Positions 1 through 7,334 of a DNA stretch of 10,523 bases are shown in pieces. This DNA comes from Lachnospira sp. (GTDB lineage Bacteria; Bacillota; Clostridia; Lachnospirales; Lachnospiraceae): NCBI GenBank assembly GCA_017626275.1, contig JAGAJD010000167.1:1-10523 (forward strand), given 5' to 3'. How positions within the stretch are numbered: position 1 is the stretch's first letter; every line of letters starts with the position of its first letter. Below the pieces are notes generated by a model that was given only the letters and a program-made list of their open reading frames with translations, had not been told where the DNA came from and made no database searches. Made by a program: the position numbers and the translations under genes.

Positions 1-921
1 ATCAGCATTTGCCTTAATTTCCGAAACAGGAGCCGTAAGTGCCAGCTTCATGCCATTATCAAGCTCAGAAAATGCCAGATACTTCTTTGTTCCGTTATAA
101 GAATACTCTAATATCTTACCCTTATTATCTGCATTTGCCAAAAATTCATTTACCGAAGCAAGCTCACCATTATTGTATCCGGCTAAATCCGTTCCTGACG
201 GAATCTCGTTATGATATAATACGGAGCCTTTAGAATTGACCATAAAAGCATAACCGCTGTCAAACACAGTCACATTGTCTACACTGTCTGTTATCTGACT
301 GAAATCAATATCCATACCTAAAATCCCGACAGATGTTCCGTTCACATACAACGGTACAACATAGGAAATCATATAAATGTTTACGTTTTCATTGAGATAC
401 GGATCCATCCAAAGCGGCGCTTTATTGGCAACCGGAATATAATACCAGCCTACATGCGCCAAATCATCTTTGGCATACATACTGAAATCTGTCGGCGTAA
501 CGCTGCTGAATGCAGACTTAGTATCGGAACGTGTCAGGAAGATTCCCGATGTAGGTTCCGTAAAATCAGGATTATAACGTATGTATGAACAAATAGCACC
601 TTCGGTATGCTCCGAAAATCTGTAAAAATCATTCATTAAACCTGCGGTGTATTGTGAAACATACTCATTATTATTCTTAAACTTTGAAAAATCCATTTCC
701 TCCAACGCAATATCACTTAACGTATCAACCGACTGTTCAATTCTTGAAATTAAGGCATTAATCTCCGATTCCGTGTTCTCACACTTAAGCGTGAGCTGCC
801 TCTGGGCTTCTGTGTTAGAAAGCACCCTCGAATTTGATATGCTCATTATACTTATAAGTGATGCCGAAATTAACGAACAGATAACAATAGCTGCCGTTAT
901 CCTCATTTTGATAGACTTCAA
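1..921 (-). CDS. Methyl-accepting chemotaxis protein, N-terminal part (dCache sensor), truncated by window edge
   Basis: The minus strand stays open from a TTG at 921 to base 1, giving 307 residues with no stop; the gene continues outside the window. The start is set by AAGGAGG seven bases before the TTG; the next in-frame ATG (906) has no such site. Residues 7-27 form a hydrophobic signal anchor after a basic start (KSIKMR). Residues 30-295 look like an extracellular double-Cache domain: a long helix with many polar residues, then WYY (159-161), WMDPY (171-175), MISYVVP (184-190) and the LGMDIDF block (201-207), the layout seen in dCache_1 chemoreceptors. HAMP and signalling domains would follow beyond the edge. 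Chemoreceptors of this class bind small ligands outside the cell and control CheA. The ligand cannot be predicted: the arginine expected before the WY pair in the amino-acid-binding dCache motif is not there. A dCache histidine kinase or diguanylate cyclase remains possible because the output domain is not visible. Confidence 0.8.
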   Translation of the reverse strand, partial: MKSIKMRITAAIVICSLISASLISIMSISNSRVLSNTEAQRQLTLKCENTESEINALISRIEQSVDTLSDIALEEMDFSKFKNNNEYVSQYTAGLMNDFYRFSEHTEGAICSYIRYNPDFTEPTSGIFLTRSDTKSAFSSVTPTDFSMYAKDDLAHVGWYYIPVANKAPLWMDPYLNENVNIYMISYVVPLYVNGTSVGILGMDIDFSQITDSVDNVTVFDSGYAFMVNSKGSVLYHNEIPSGTDLAGYNNGELASVNEFLANADNKGKILEYSYNGTKKYLAFSELDNGMKLALTAPVSEIKANAD

Positions 922-958
922 TCTAATCCCTCCTTATTTAATCGTTTGTACATTACCA

Positions 959-987
959 ATTATAATCTATCAACAAGTATATCACAA
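959..987 (-). promoter_or_regulatory. Sigma-A type promoter of the chemoreceptor gene
   Basis: On the minus strand TTGTGA (987-982) and a perfect TATAAT (964-959) are separated by 17 bp. Transcription would start near 952, giving a leader of about 30 nt that contains the AAGGAGG ribosome site. This suggests the receptor is transcribed on its own, although no clear terminator separates it from the ABC transporter gene upstream (922-1042 contains no GC-rich hairpin). Confidence 0.6.
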
Positions 988-1042
988 CAAAAATCTTTAT
1001 ATAATTTATTTTTTTCGCGCATATTATCAGAATTTTTGAACT

Positions 1043-2803
1043 TTATTTCAAGCGGTCTGCCATCGTATAAAACTGATAATACATTCCCTTTTTCTCCATC
1101 AATGTATCATGTGTTCCCTCTTCCACAATTCCCTCCTGCGTAAGCACAAGAATTCTGTCAGAATTGCGGATACTTGAAAGCCTGTGTGCAATTGTAAGCG
1201 TTGTTCTTCCCTTAGCAAGCTTTTCAAGTGACTTTGCCACCTCATATTCGCTCTCATTATCAAGTGCTGAAGTTGCCTCATCAAGAATCAGTATCGGCGG
1301 ATTCTTTAAAAATACCCTGGCAATGCTTATCCGCTGCTTCTGTCCGCCCGAAAGCTTGACGCCACGCTCTCCGATATAAGTATCATAGCCGTCCTTTAAG
1401 CCCTGAATAAAACCGTCAGCACCCGCAAGCTTTGCCGCCTCTATCACCTGTTCACGTGTGGCATTAAGATTTCCGTAAACAATATTATCATATACTGTTC
1501 CTGAAAACAGATAGACCTCCTGCTGCACAATTCCGATATTCCTACGAAGACTTTTCAATGTTAAATCCTTAACATTTTTGCCGTCAATGCGGATAGTTCC
1601 CGAATTAATATCATAAAATCTTGGAATAAGATTGCAAAGCGTAGTCTTTCCGCCTCCCGACGGACCTACAATCGCCACCTTTTCGCCCGGCTTTATCGAC
1701 AGATTCAGATTATCAAATACTTCGTTGTGGTCATCAGGGTACTCAAAGCTTACATTTTCAAATGTAATATTTCCCTGAACAGCTTTAAGCTCCACCGCAC
1801 CCGGCTCATCTAAAATCTCAATGTCAGCGTCCATAATCTGTAAGAATCTCTCAATTCCGGTCATACCTCGCTGGAACTGCTCCGCAAACTCTATAATTCT
1901 CCTGATTGTTGCAATAAATGTCGTGACATACATCATATATGCCACCAAATCTCCCGGCAGGATTGCACCCTTTACCATAAAAATTCCGCCTGCAACAACT
2001 ACTGCCAGATACATAAGCCCGTCAAACGATCTTGTTGTCGTCTGAAACGCACCCATATATTTATATGTCTCTTTTTTAATCGCAAAAAATGTGTCATTAT
2101 CGGCAGCAAATTTTTCATTTTCCACATCTTCATTTGTGAAAGCCTTGACAACCTTATGTCCGAGCAGACTGTCCTCAATCCTTGCATTAAGCTCGCCAAT
2201 CTGAAAACGCTGCTTTGCAAAGGCTTTCTTCATCTTGCGGTTAAGCTTCATGCAGACTGCAATCATAACAGGCACAATAATAAATATAATAAGCGTAAGC
2301 CAGAAATTAATTCCTGCGAGAATTACAAATCCGGCAGTTCCCTTGATTGCCGCAATAAAGAACTCCTCAGGGCAGTGATGTGAAAATTCGGTCACATCAA
2401 ATAAATCGTTAGTGATACGCCCCATAATCTGACCGACTTTAGTATTATTGTAATAAGTATTGGAAAGCTTCTGCAAATGTGCATATGCGTCACTTCGCAT
2501 TGCTGTCTCTATCTTTGCCCCCATAACATGACCGACATAAGCCATATAATAATTGGCAACACTATCTATAATACGGAGTACAAGGTAAACTGCACCCAGT
2601 ACAAGAATCGTCTTTACCGATAATGCCGCCAAATCTCTTATTCCCTCATTAGTAATATACCTCATAATAAGAGGCAGTACTAATTCACATATTGTTGTAA
2701 GCGCAGCACAAAACAAATCAATCGCTACTGTCTTTTTATGATTCTTATAATATGGAATAAACCGTCCAATCAGCTCTTTTGTTTTATATTCCTTAGTATC
2801 CAA
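1043..2803 (-). CDS. ABC exporter half-transporter (fused membrane and ATPase domains, MsbA/MdlB-like)
   Basis: The 586-residue protein has the usual length of a homodimeric or heterodimeric type-IV ABC exporter. Residues 1-320 are the membrane domain, with hydrophobic stretches near 27-47, 63-83, 150-185 and 260-300. The ATPase domain follows: Walker A GPSGGGKT (380-387), Q-loop around Q427/Q428, signature LSGGQ (484-488), Walker B ILILDE (504-509) with catalytic E509, and switch histidine H540. All ATPase motifs are intact, so the protein should hydrolyse ATP alone or as the competent half of a pair. The start is TTG at 2803, preceded by AGGAGG with a 10-base gap. The gene lies 26 bp downstream of the deacetylase gene on the same strand and is probably co-transcribed. 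Family members export lipids, peptides or drugs; the substrate cannot be read from sequence. Only one half-transporter gene is present, which favours a homodimer. Confidence 0.92.
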   Translation of the reverse strand: MDTKEYKTKELIGRFIPYYKNHKKTVAIDLFCAALTTICELVLPLIMRYITNEGIRDLAALSVKTILVLGAVYLVLRIIDSVANYYMAYVGHVMGAKIETAMRSDAYAHLQKLSNTYYNNTKVGQIMGRITNDLFDVTEFSHHCPEEFFIAAIKGTAGFVILAGINFWLTLIIFIIVPVMIAVCMKLNRKMKKAFAKQRFQIGELNARIEDSLLGHKVVKAFTNEDVENEKFAADNDTFFAIKKETYKYMGAFQTTTRSFDGLMYLAVVVAGGIFMVKGAILPGDLVAYMMYVTTFIATIRRIIEFAEQFQRGMTGIERFLQIMDADIEILDEPGAVELKAVQGNITFENVSFEYPDDHNEVFDNLNLSIKPGEKVAIVGPSGGGKTTLCNLIPRFYDINSGTIRIDGKNVKDLTLKSLRRNIGIVQQEVYLFSGTVYDNIVYGNLNATREQVIEAAKLAGADGFIQGLKDGYDTYIGERGVKLSGGQKQRISIARVFLKNPPILILDEATSALDNESEYEVAKSLEKLAKGRTTLTIAHRLSSIRNSDRILVLTQEGIVEEGTHDTLMEKKGMYYQFYTMADRLK

Positions 2804-2829
2804 TTTGCCGTTTCCTCCTGTTTTTTATT

Positions 2830-3702
2830 TTATTCCTGCGTTGTCTGTACTAACTCTGCCAGTGGTTTTATAGTATATCCCATTTCCTCCCACTTGGTCA
2901 ATAATTCATCTAAAATCTGTGCATTTGTTGATGAAGTGGAATGAAGAAGAACAACAGCCCCCGGGTGAATCCTCTTTAACAGCTTGCCAAAAGCCTCATC
3001 TTTAGTCGGCTGCTTATCCTGATACCAGTCAACATATGCAAGGCTCCAGAAAAACGTTGTATATCCCATATCCTGTGCCATTTTCAAATTTTCTATACTA
3101 TATTTTCCCTGCGGCGGACGATAATATTTTATCATATCCGTTCCCGTAATTTCCTTAAATAAACTTTCCACATCTCCAACCTCTTTTGAAAAGCTTTCCA
3201 CACTTGAAATTGAGGACATATCAAGATGATGATATGTATGATTTCCTACGGTATGCCCTTCTTCAACTATTCTCCTGACAATATCAGGACTTGTTTCAAG
3301 GAAATTGCCCACCACAAAAAATGTTGCTTTCACATTATGCTTTTTTAATGCGTCAAGAATCGGCTCTGTATTTCCATTCTCATAGCCGCAGTCAAATGTA
3401 AGATAAATATCTTTCTTATCAGTGTCTCCAATAAAATACGCATTGTACTTTTTTAATTCATCTGCACTCGCATTTCCTGTCGGCGGTTTTCCCTCTGCGC
3501 CAAACCCCAGCCCCCAGTTTTCGTTTTTTGCATGGAGCATAACGGAAACTGCAAGCGGCTGTGTCTCTTTGGCTGCAAACATTCCCACGCCGTACATCAC
3601 AATCCCCAAGAGCGATAATGCAGCAACCGCCTTATTATACCTGTTTTTAAATAATCCTTTCATAACCTCTGCAAAGCCTTCTGTTTTCATTAATATAAAC
3701 AT
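2830..3702 (-). CDS. pdaA: Polysaccharide deacetylase, PdaA-like (delta-lactam-biosynthetic de-N-acetylase family)
   Basis: This is a NodB-fold (CE4) deacetylase that would remove acetyl groups from peptidoglycan amino sugars outside the membrane. A basic N-terminus and hydrophobic segment (about residues 25-44) form a signal anchor. Motif 1 is TFDCGYENG (102-110) with catalytic-base candidate D104; motif 2 is HTYHH (155-159) with metal ligands H155 and H159; motif 3 is RPPQGKYS (195-202); then DW (225-226) and LLHS (252-255). The xxGYENG form of motif 1 and the IHPGAVVLLH ending resemble PdaA, which acts on muramic acid to make spore-cortex delta-lactam. A cysteine stands where classical NodB enzymes have the second aspartate and PdaA has asparagine. 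The start is uncertain: ATG codons at 3702, 3690 and 3663 all lack a good ribosome site, and 3663 leaves more room after the terminator at 3730-3761. Other CE4 functions are possible, so the symbol is tentative. Confidence 0.85.
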   Translation of the reverse strand: MFILMKTEGFAEVMKGLFKNRYNKAVAALSLLGIVMYGVGMFAAKETQPLAVSVMLHAKNENWGLGFGAEGKPPTGNASADELKKYNAYFIGDTDKKDIYLTFDCGYENGNTEPILDALKKHNVKATFFVVGNFLETSPDIVRRIVEEGHTVGNHTYHHLDMSSISSVESFSKEVGDVESLFKEITGTDMIKYYRPPQGKYSIENLKMAQDMGYTTFFWSLAYVDWYQDKQPTKDEAFGKLLKRIHPGAVVLLHSTSSTNAQILDELLTKWEEMGYTIKPLAELVQTTQE

Positions 3703-3729
3703 ATTAATCGAGGTTTGTACCTATTCCTA

Positions 3730-3761
3730 AATACAAGAAAGAATCCTGCCAAGCAGGATTC
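3730..3761 (-). terminator. Rho-independent terminator-like hairpin, minus strand
   Basis: A perfect 9-bp stem GAATCCTGC/GCAGGATTC (3741-3749 with 3753-3761) has a 3-base loop. On the minus strand it is followed by TTTCTTGTATTT, a moderately T-rich tail; on the plus strand the following bases are TCCGCC, so termination is only expected leftward. It would end transcription coming from the promoter at 4572-4600 just before the deacetylase gene. Confidence 0.65.
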
Positions 3762-3824
3762 TCCGCCGCAGTGCGAACCCATTATATATAGAGAGAAAAC
3801 GCAATTTTCTAACTAATTAAGAAG

Positions 3825-3865
3825 AACGACCGCTATACCAACACTGATTTGATACAACGGTCGTT
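3825..3865 (-). other. Strong RNA hairpin specific to the minus strand
   Basis: The arms 3849-3865 and 3825-3841 form 17 consecutive pairs around a 7-base loop when read as minus-strand RNA, beginning AACGACCG and ending CGGUCGUU. Three of the pairs are G-U wobbles, which become C/A mismatches on the plus strand, so the full stem exists only in a leftward transcript. The tail CUUCUUAAUU is only weakly U-rich, so it could be a terminator, an RNA structural element or a processing site. Confidence 0.6.
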
Positions 3866-4571
3866 TCAAGACTCTTCGTTATCCAATTTTTTACTCCTTT
3901 TTCTTCGATATTCATTGACCTGATATCAACTTAACCGATGAGTTTTAAAGGTTTCTGACCTTTCTTTTTATTCCCTGCTCATAAGTCTTTCCGATTGGAA
4001 ATTCTTACTTAGAAAGTTACTACTTATATTATTATAATACGAAGTATTATTCCTTTTTGTTTCTTTACACAAATCAGTACTTTCATATTATTGTGTGGTA
4101 ATTGTTCAATATGAAAACATGCTATTTATTGTAACCTTTTTCACTTTCCCATCTCTCATTCTTATTAAAAGAATATATGGGATATCTCACTCTATGATTG
4201 ATAAAGGTCTTTCTTGCAAGGAACTGCTATGCCTTACCACTTTCATATTGATTATTGACTGTTTCTTTTTCCAACGGAATCAACCTCCTTCTACAAACAC
4301 CACTTGTTTTAGTACCATCTATCCGATAAATTTTCCTTATCTATTATTAAATAATCGAATTGTTCATCGTTCTTTTATAAATAAGCTTCAGGTTTCACTC
4401 TGTAATGATTACTTACGAGCTTATAATATATCAGTTTCCGAAAATGCTTTCTTCCATTCGAGTTCTTTTCTTCTGCTGTATTACTCCTATAAATAATCTT
4501 TTCTTTGAATTGCCTGAACAAATATCTATTAAAGATTATGGTTTCAAGTTGTCTTTGTTGTTTGTAACTGT

Positions 4572-4600
4572 ATATTAACATCTCAGCCGCTATTTGTCAA
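4572..4600 (-). promoter_or_regulatory. Near-consensus sigma-A promoter firing leftward into the gene-free region
   Basis: On the minus strand a perfect TTGACA (4600-4595), a 17-bp spacer and TAATAT (4577-4572) make the strongest promoter in the window. The start site would be near 4565. There is no long open frame downstream, which is why the region to the left is listed as a candidate RNA. Confidence 0.65.
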
Positions 4601-4718
4601 CACATTTTTTTAAAAACTTTTGTATTTTTTTATTTTTATCATATTTATGTTGTTTTGAGTTATAAATAAATGTATTTTTATTTAGTTTTCTGACATTTCA
4701 AAATATAGACTTCAAAGC

Positions 4719-5570
4719 CTAAATCCAGCCCGCAATATCCGTTTTCTCAAACTTGTATGTGAGCTTCTTTCCGTAGGCACGCTCATACGCGGCTTTTTTT
4801 AATTCGTAATCCTTTTGCATCATAATAACGCTGTTTTCACGAACATTTTTATCATGCTCCGGATATATAGGCGGCATAATATGAACAACAAACTGCACCC
4901 TGTAAAACTGCTCCGTCTCCTTCTGCTTAAGCTTCCTTATTTCCACAAAACACGGAACAACCGGCACATTATTCTTTGCCGCATAAAAGTAAGCCCCACG
5001 CTTTAGCGGACGAGGCTTTCTGTAATTAAACCACATTTCCTGCTCAGGATATATAAGCACATAATGCCTTCTTTTTAAAAGCTTATGAATTATGCCCTCA
5101 AAATATTTTCCCATATACTCACTGCTTGAGCTGATTGGAATAATATCCGCATAATTCATTATAAAACCGATAATTCCCTTCATTGCAAGATTAGTTTCCT
5201 GACTTACAATAAACAGCCGTTTGTGCCCCGCTTTTCTTACACATTTGCGGATTGCTGTATTATCAAGCGGATTAAAATGATTACTTGTAATAACTGCTCC
5301 ATTTTTTGCACTTTTAAGATTCTCAATTCCGATAATCCTTGTATTCCTGTTTTCAACCAGAGTTACAAAATTTATAATCATCACGGCAATCATGTTTAAA
5401 CAGCGGTATTTTAAGCTTTTTCTATTATTAAAATATTTTCTAATGATTGCACGTTTCTGCTCAGAAGTGAGGTTAGGATCGTCTACCTCAACCTTTTCAT
5501 TGAATCTTCCCTCTTCTGCCGCCTTTTTAATATTTGCAATAACGAGTTCCTTATTATTTCCTATTATCAT
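4719..5570 (-). CDS. PlsC-like 1-acyl-sn-glycerol-3-phosphate acyltransferase family protein
   Basis: This 283-residue protein belongs to the LPLAT/PlsC acyltransferase superfamily, which transfers an acyl group from acyl-ACP, acyl-CoA or acyl-phosphate to lysophosphatidate or another acceptor at the membrane. A hydrophobic stretch (about 57-71) precedes the active site NHFNPLD (97-103), a canonical HX4D with H98 and D103. IYPEQEMW (173-180) stands at the position of the acceptor-binding EGTR block and VPVVPCF (202-208) matches the conserved proline motif. An extra N-terminal segment of about 50 charged residues precedes the catalytic part. The ATG overlaps the stop of the glycosyltransferase gene as ATGA, so translation is probably coupled. 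It is the last gene of the operon 8099-4719. No GC-rich terminator follows it, only a weak AT-rich hairpin. The genomic setting suggests that it may acylate a glycolipid intermediate, rather than being the housekeeping PlsC. Confidence 0.85.
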   Translation of the reverse strand: MIIGNNKELVIANIKKAAEEGRFNEKVEVDDPNLTSEQKRAIIRKYFNNRKSLKYRCLNMIAVMIINFVTLVENRNTRIIGIENLKSAKNGAVITSNHFNPLDNTAIRKCVRKAGHKRLFIVSQETNLAMKGIIGFIMNYADIIPISSSSEYMGKYFEGIIHKLLKRRHYVLIYPEQEMWFNYRKPRPLKRGAYFYAAKNNVPVVPCFVEIRKLKQKETEQFYRVQFVVHIMPPIYPEHDKNVRENSVIMMQKDYELKKAAYERAYGKKLTYKFEKTDIAGWI

Positions 5571-7333
5571 ACACGTATTCCCGCTCCACTTTCATGCATT
5601 TTCTTAAAGGTTACATCAGTATCAGGAATTGAAGCTGCACTCCTTAATATTATATCCATATGCTCCTTATCCGATTGCTTCTGAGCATCGGTATAATTTC
5701 TCTTAAAATCGACAAGCTCCTGATAATAAGGCGTCTCTTTGGCATACTTCCAAAAATATTCCTCATACTGTATGTTGTCATAACACCACGGCTTATCAAA
5801 CAGATTATAGTGAATAAGCTTCGGCGCAGCCAAAGGCTCTTTCCTGTCATTAGGCATGGCGTCCCAACATTCGTCAAGATACAGTATATTTCCTGCACAC
5901 ATGGCATTAATATAATCCTGGTCAGGCGCAACGCAGTCAAAATGATATTTATTCATTAATTCAAGAAATCTTTCAGCAAACTTTTTTTCACGCATTTTCT
6001 TTAAATCCATCAATAACACGCCTGAATTTATATAATGGTGTCTGTCGATTCCAAGCCCCTTCTCCATGTATTTTGCAAGTTCAGGAATACCCTCAACGGA
6101 AATGTCAGGACACGCCCCGATTATGTTATCTTTAAGGTCAATATTATACAGTTCCGAAATATCTCCCGGAACTACAATATCGCTGTCTATATAGATTGCC
6201 TTATCGTATTCAGGATACATATCTGCGATAAACAGCCTGAAATAGATTGTCATTGTGAAGTAGTCGCATCTTAATCTGTTCTCTTTTCTGTCAGTAATAC
6301 TCTCAAGGCTGTGTTTCATTTCCACAAACTCAATCTCAAAATTTTCATTTGCCATCGCCGTAATGCACTCTCTGTTCTCTTCACTTACGTCCTGATAAAT
6401 CACGATGATTTTATATTTGTATTCCTCTGAAGCATTTGTTATCAGAGAATGTATGGCTACGCCAAGATACGGTGCATATCCGTTGTCGATAGTAAAAAAT
6501 ATCGGGATTCTTTTTTGATTCTGTTTCATTTTCTCATATTCCTCCAATATATCATCATATTCCAATAAGCCTAATTCACTGTGTACCTTTTCTACCTGCC
6601 ACGGTTTTACCGTAATTGTATGAATAAACGGAAAAAATCTGAAGCTTGTCGTAAAATGCTGCAATGCCGTATCATTATGAAGCCTTCTCTGGTCATTATA
6701 TTTTCCCGGCAGCAGTTTTTTCTTATTCGCAAGCTTATTTATTGCCGACTGATCCGGCATAAACATCTTCTTACTGCTGCACATTTGACGACACTTCTTA
6801 AAAAGCCCCGTCTGTCTTATCATTTTCAAATTCAAAAGCATTACACCGGAATTTACATAGTCAAGCTTAAACAGATTTCTCCTGAAAAACCATTTTCCGT
6901 AATAATCAAGCACCCCTGCTATCTCATATTCGTTTATATCCTCGTGATATAATTCTGATATGTCCGTTCTGCACACCACATCGTTGTCAAGGTATAAAAG
7001 CTTATCGGGAAGTTCTTTTATCTCATCTGCAAACAGCCGCAGCATACAGCAAGGCGTAAAACGTGTATCCATATTTGCGGTGGGAATCTCCCGCAAAAAC
7101 AGCTCCGTAATATCTGTTTTTCTTACAAAATTTTCACTGTTATGTGCCTTTACCTTTTTATCAAGAAATGCGGCAAATGAATCCGAAACAGGCATATAGG
7201 AATGTGTTTCGTTCTCCAATGTCATTGTAAGAATATAGATATTCAGCGGCTCTTTGACATTTTTTAAAAGTGAATGAATGGCAATAAACAGCCCATCTTC
7301 TATATTCTTATCTCCACAGAATAAAATATTCAT
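5567..7333 (-). CDS. Tandem-domain GT8 glycosyltransferase
   Basis: The protein (588 residues from the chosen start) contains two complete glycosyltransferase family 8 domains, roughly 1-250 and 276-530. Domain 1 begins directly with MNILFCGDKN and carries DND (116-118), NSG (161-163), PDQ (193-195), H238 and KPW (243-245). Domain 2 repeats the series: FFTIDNGYAP, DSD (383-385), NSG (436-438), PDQ (470-472), H508 and KPW (514-516). DxD binds the metal and nucleotide-sugar phosphates, and H/KPW closes on the donor; both sets are intact, so both domains may be active. No membrane segment is evident, so it is probably cytoplasmic and acts on a lipid-linked or protein acceptor. I chose ATG 7333 because it lies one base after the upstream stop and AGAGGA lies 12 bases before it; 7345 and 7369 are alternatives, the latter overlapping the upstream gene by 35 bp. 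The donor sugar cannot be predicted. Confidence 0.85.
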   Translation of the reverse strand: MNILFCGDKNIEDGLFIAIHSLLKNVKEPLNIYILTMTLENETHSYMPVSDSFAAFLDKKVKAHNSENFVRKTDITELFLREIPTANMDTRFTPCCMLRLFADEIKELPDKLLYLDNDVVCRTDISELYHEDINEYEIAGVLDYYGKWFFRRNLFKLDYVNSGVMLLNLKMIRQTGLFKKCRQMCSSKKMFMPDQSAINKLANKKKLLPGKYNDQRRLHNDTALQHFTTSFRFFPFIHTITVKPWQVEKVHSELGLLEYDDILEEYEKMKQNQKRIPIFFTIDNGYAPYLGVAIHSLITNASEEYKYKIIVIYQDVSEENRECITAMANENFEIEFVEMKHSLESITDRKENRLRCDYFTMTIYFRLFIADMYPEYDKAIYIDSDIVVPGDISELYNIDLKDNIIGACPDISVEGIPELAKYMEKGLGIDRHHYINSGVLLMDLKKMREKKFAERFLELMNKYHFDCVAPDQDYINAMCAGNILYLDECWDAMPNDRKEPLAAPKLIHYNLFDKPWCYDNIQYEEYFWKYAKETPYYQELVDFKRNYTDAQKQSDKEHMDIILRSAASIPDTDVTFKKMHESGAGIRV

Positions 7334-7334
7334 A

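Larger units (their letters stand above)
3730..4566 (-). ncRNA. Candidate long structured non-coding RNA or decayed element filling the 1-kb gene-free gap
   Basis: A consensus promoter (4572-4600) points into this stretch and a terminator-like hairpin (3741-3761) closes it, predicting a leftward transcript of about 830 nt. All three minus frames are broken repeatedly. Besides the 17-bp hairpin at 3825-3865 there are smaller inverted repeats: TCCCAT/ATGGGA enclosing ATTCTT/AAGAAT (4147-4182), a 9-bp repeat (4081-4089 with 4108-4116), ATAATAC/GTATTAT (4034-4050), an interrupted stem at 3982-4007 and AAAGGT/ACCTTT (3947-3963). Two good ribosome sites lead only to micro-ORFs: AAGGAGG (4290-4284) before a TTG at 4274 encoding 15 codons, and AAAGGAG before a TTG giving six codons just ahead of the 17-bp hairpin. 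I do not recognise a known RNA class. The alternative is a decayed gene: one minus frame (4566 to about 4310) reads protein-like but has stops. From 4601 to 4718 I see only AT-rich spacer. Confidence 0.3.

Noticed and set aside
647..1039. 130-codon plus-strand open frame
   Set aside because: It is antisense to the chemoreceptor gene for most of its length and has no ribosome site; the minus frame has clear dCache motifs.
4095..4496. 133-codon plus-strand open frame
   Set aside because: It has no ribosome site, is rich in F/L/I/S as expected for the antisense of an AT-rich stretch, and opposes the strong minus-strand promoter and minus-strand hairpin.
4375..4581. 68-codon minus-strand open frame starting at ATG 4581
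   Set aside because: Its ATG lies inside the promoter (between -35 and -10), upstream of the predicted transcript start, and no ribosome site supports a later start.
4660..4718. Terminator after the last acyltransferase gene
   Set aside because: Only AT-only inverted repeats (such as AAATAAA/TTTATTT) and a 6-bp stem with a minimal loop are present; neither is convincing.
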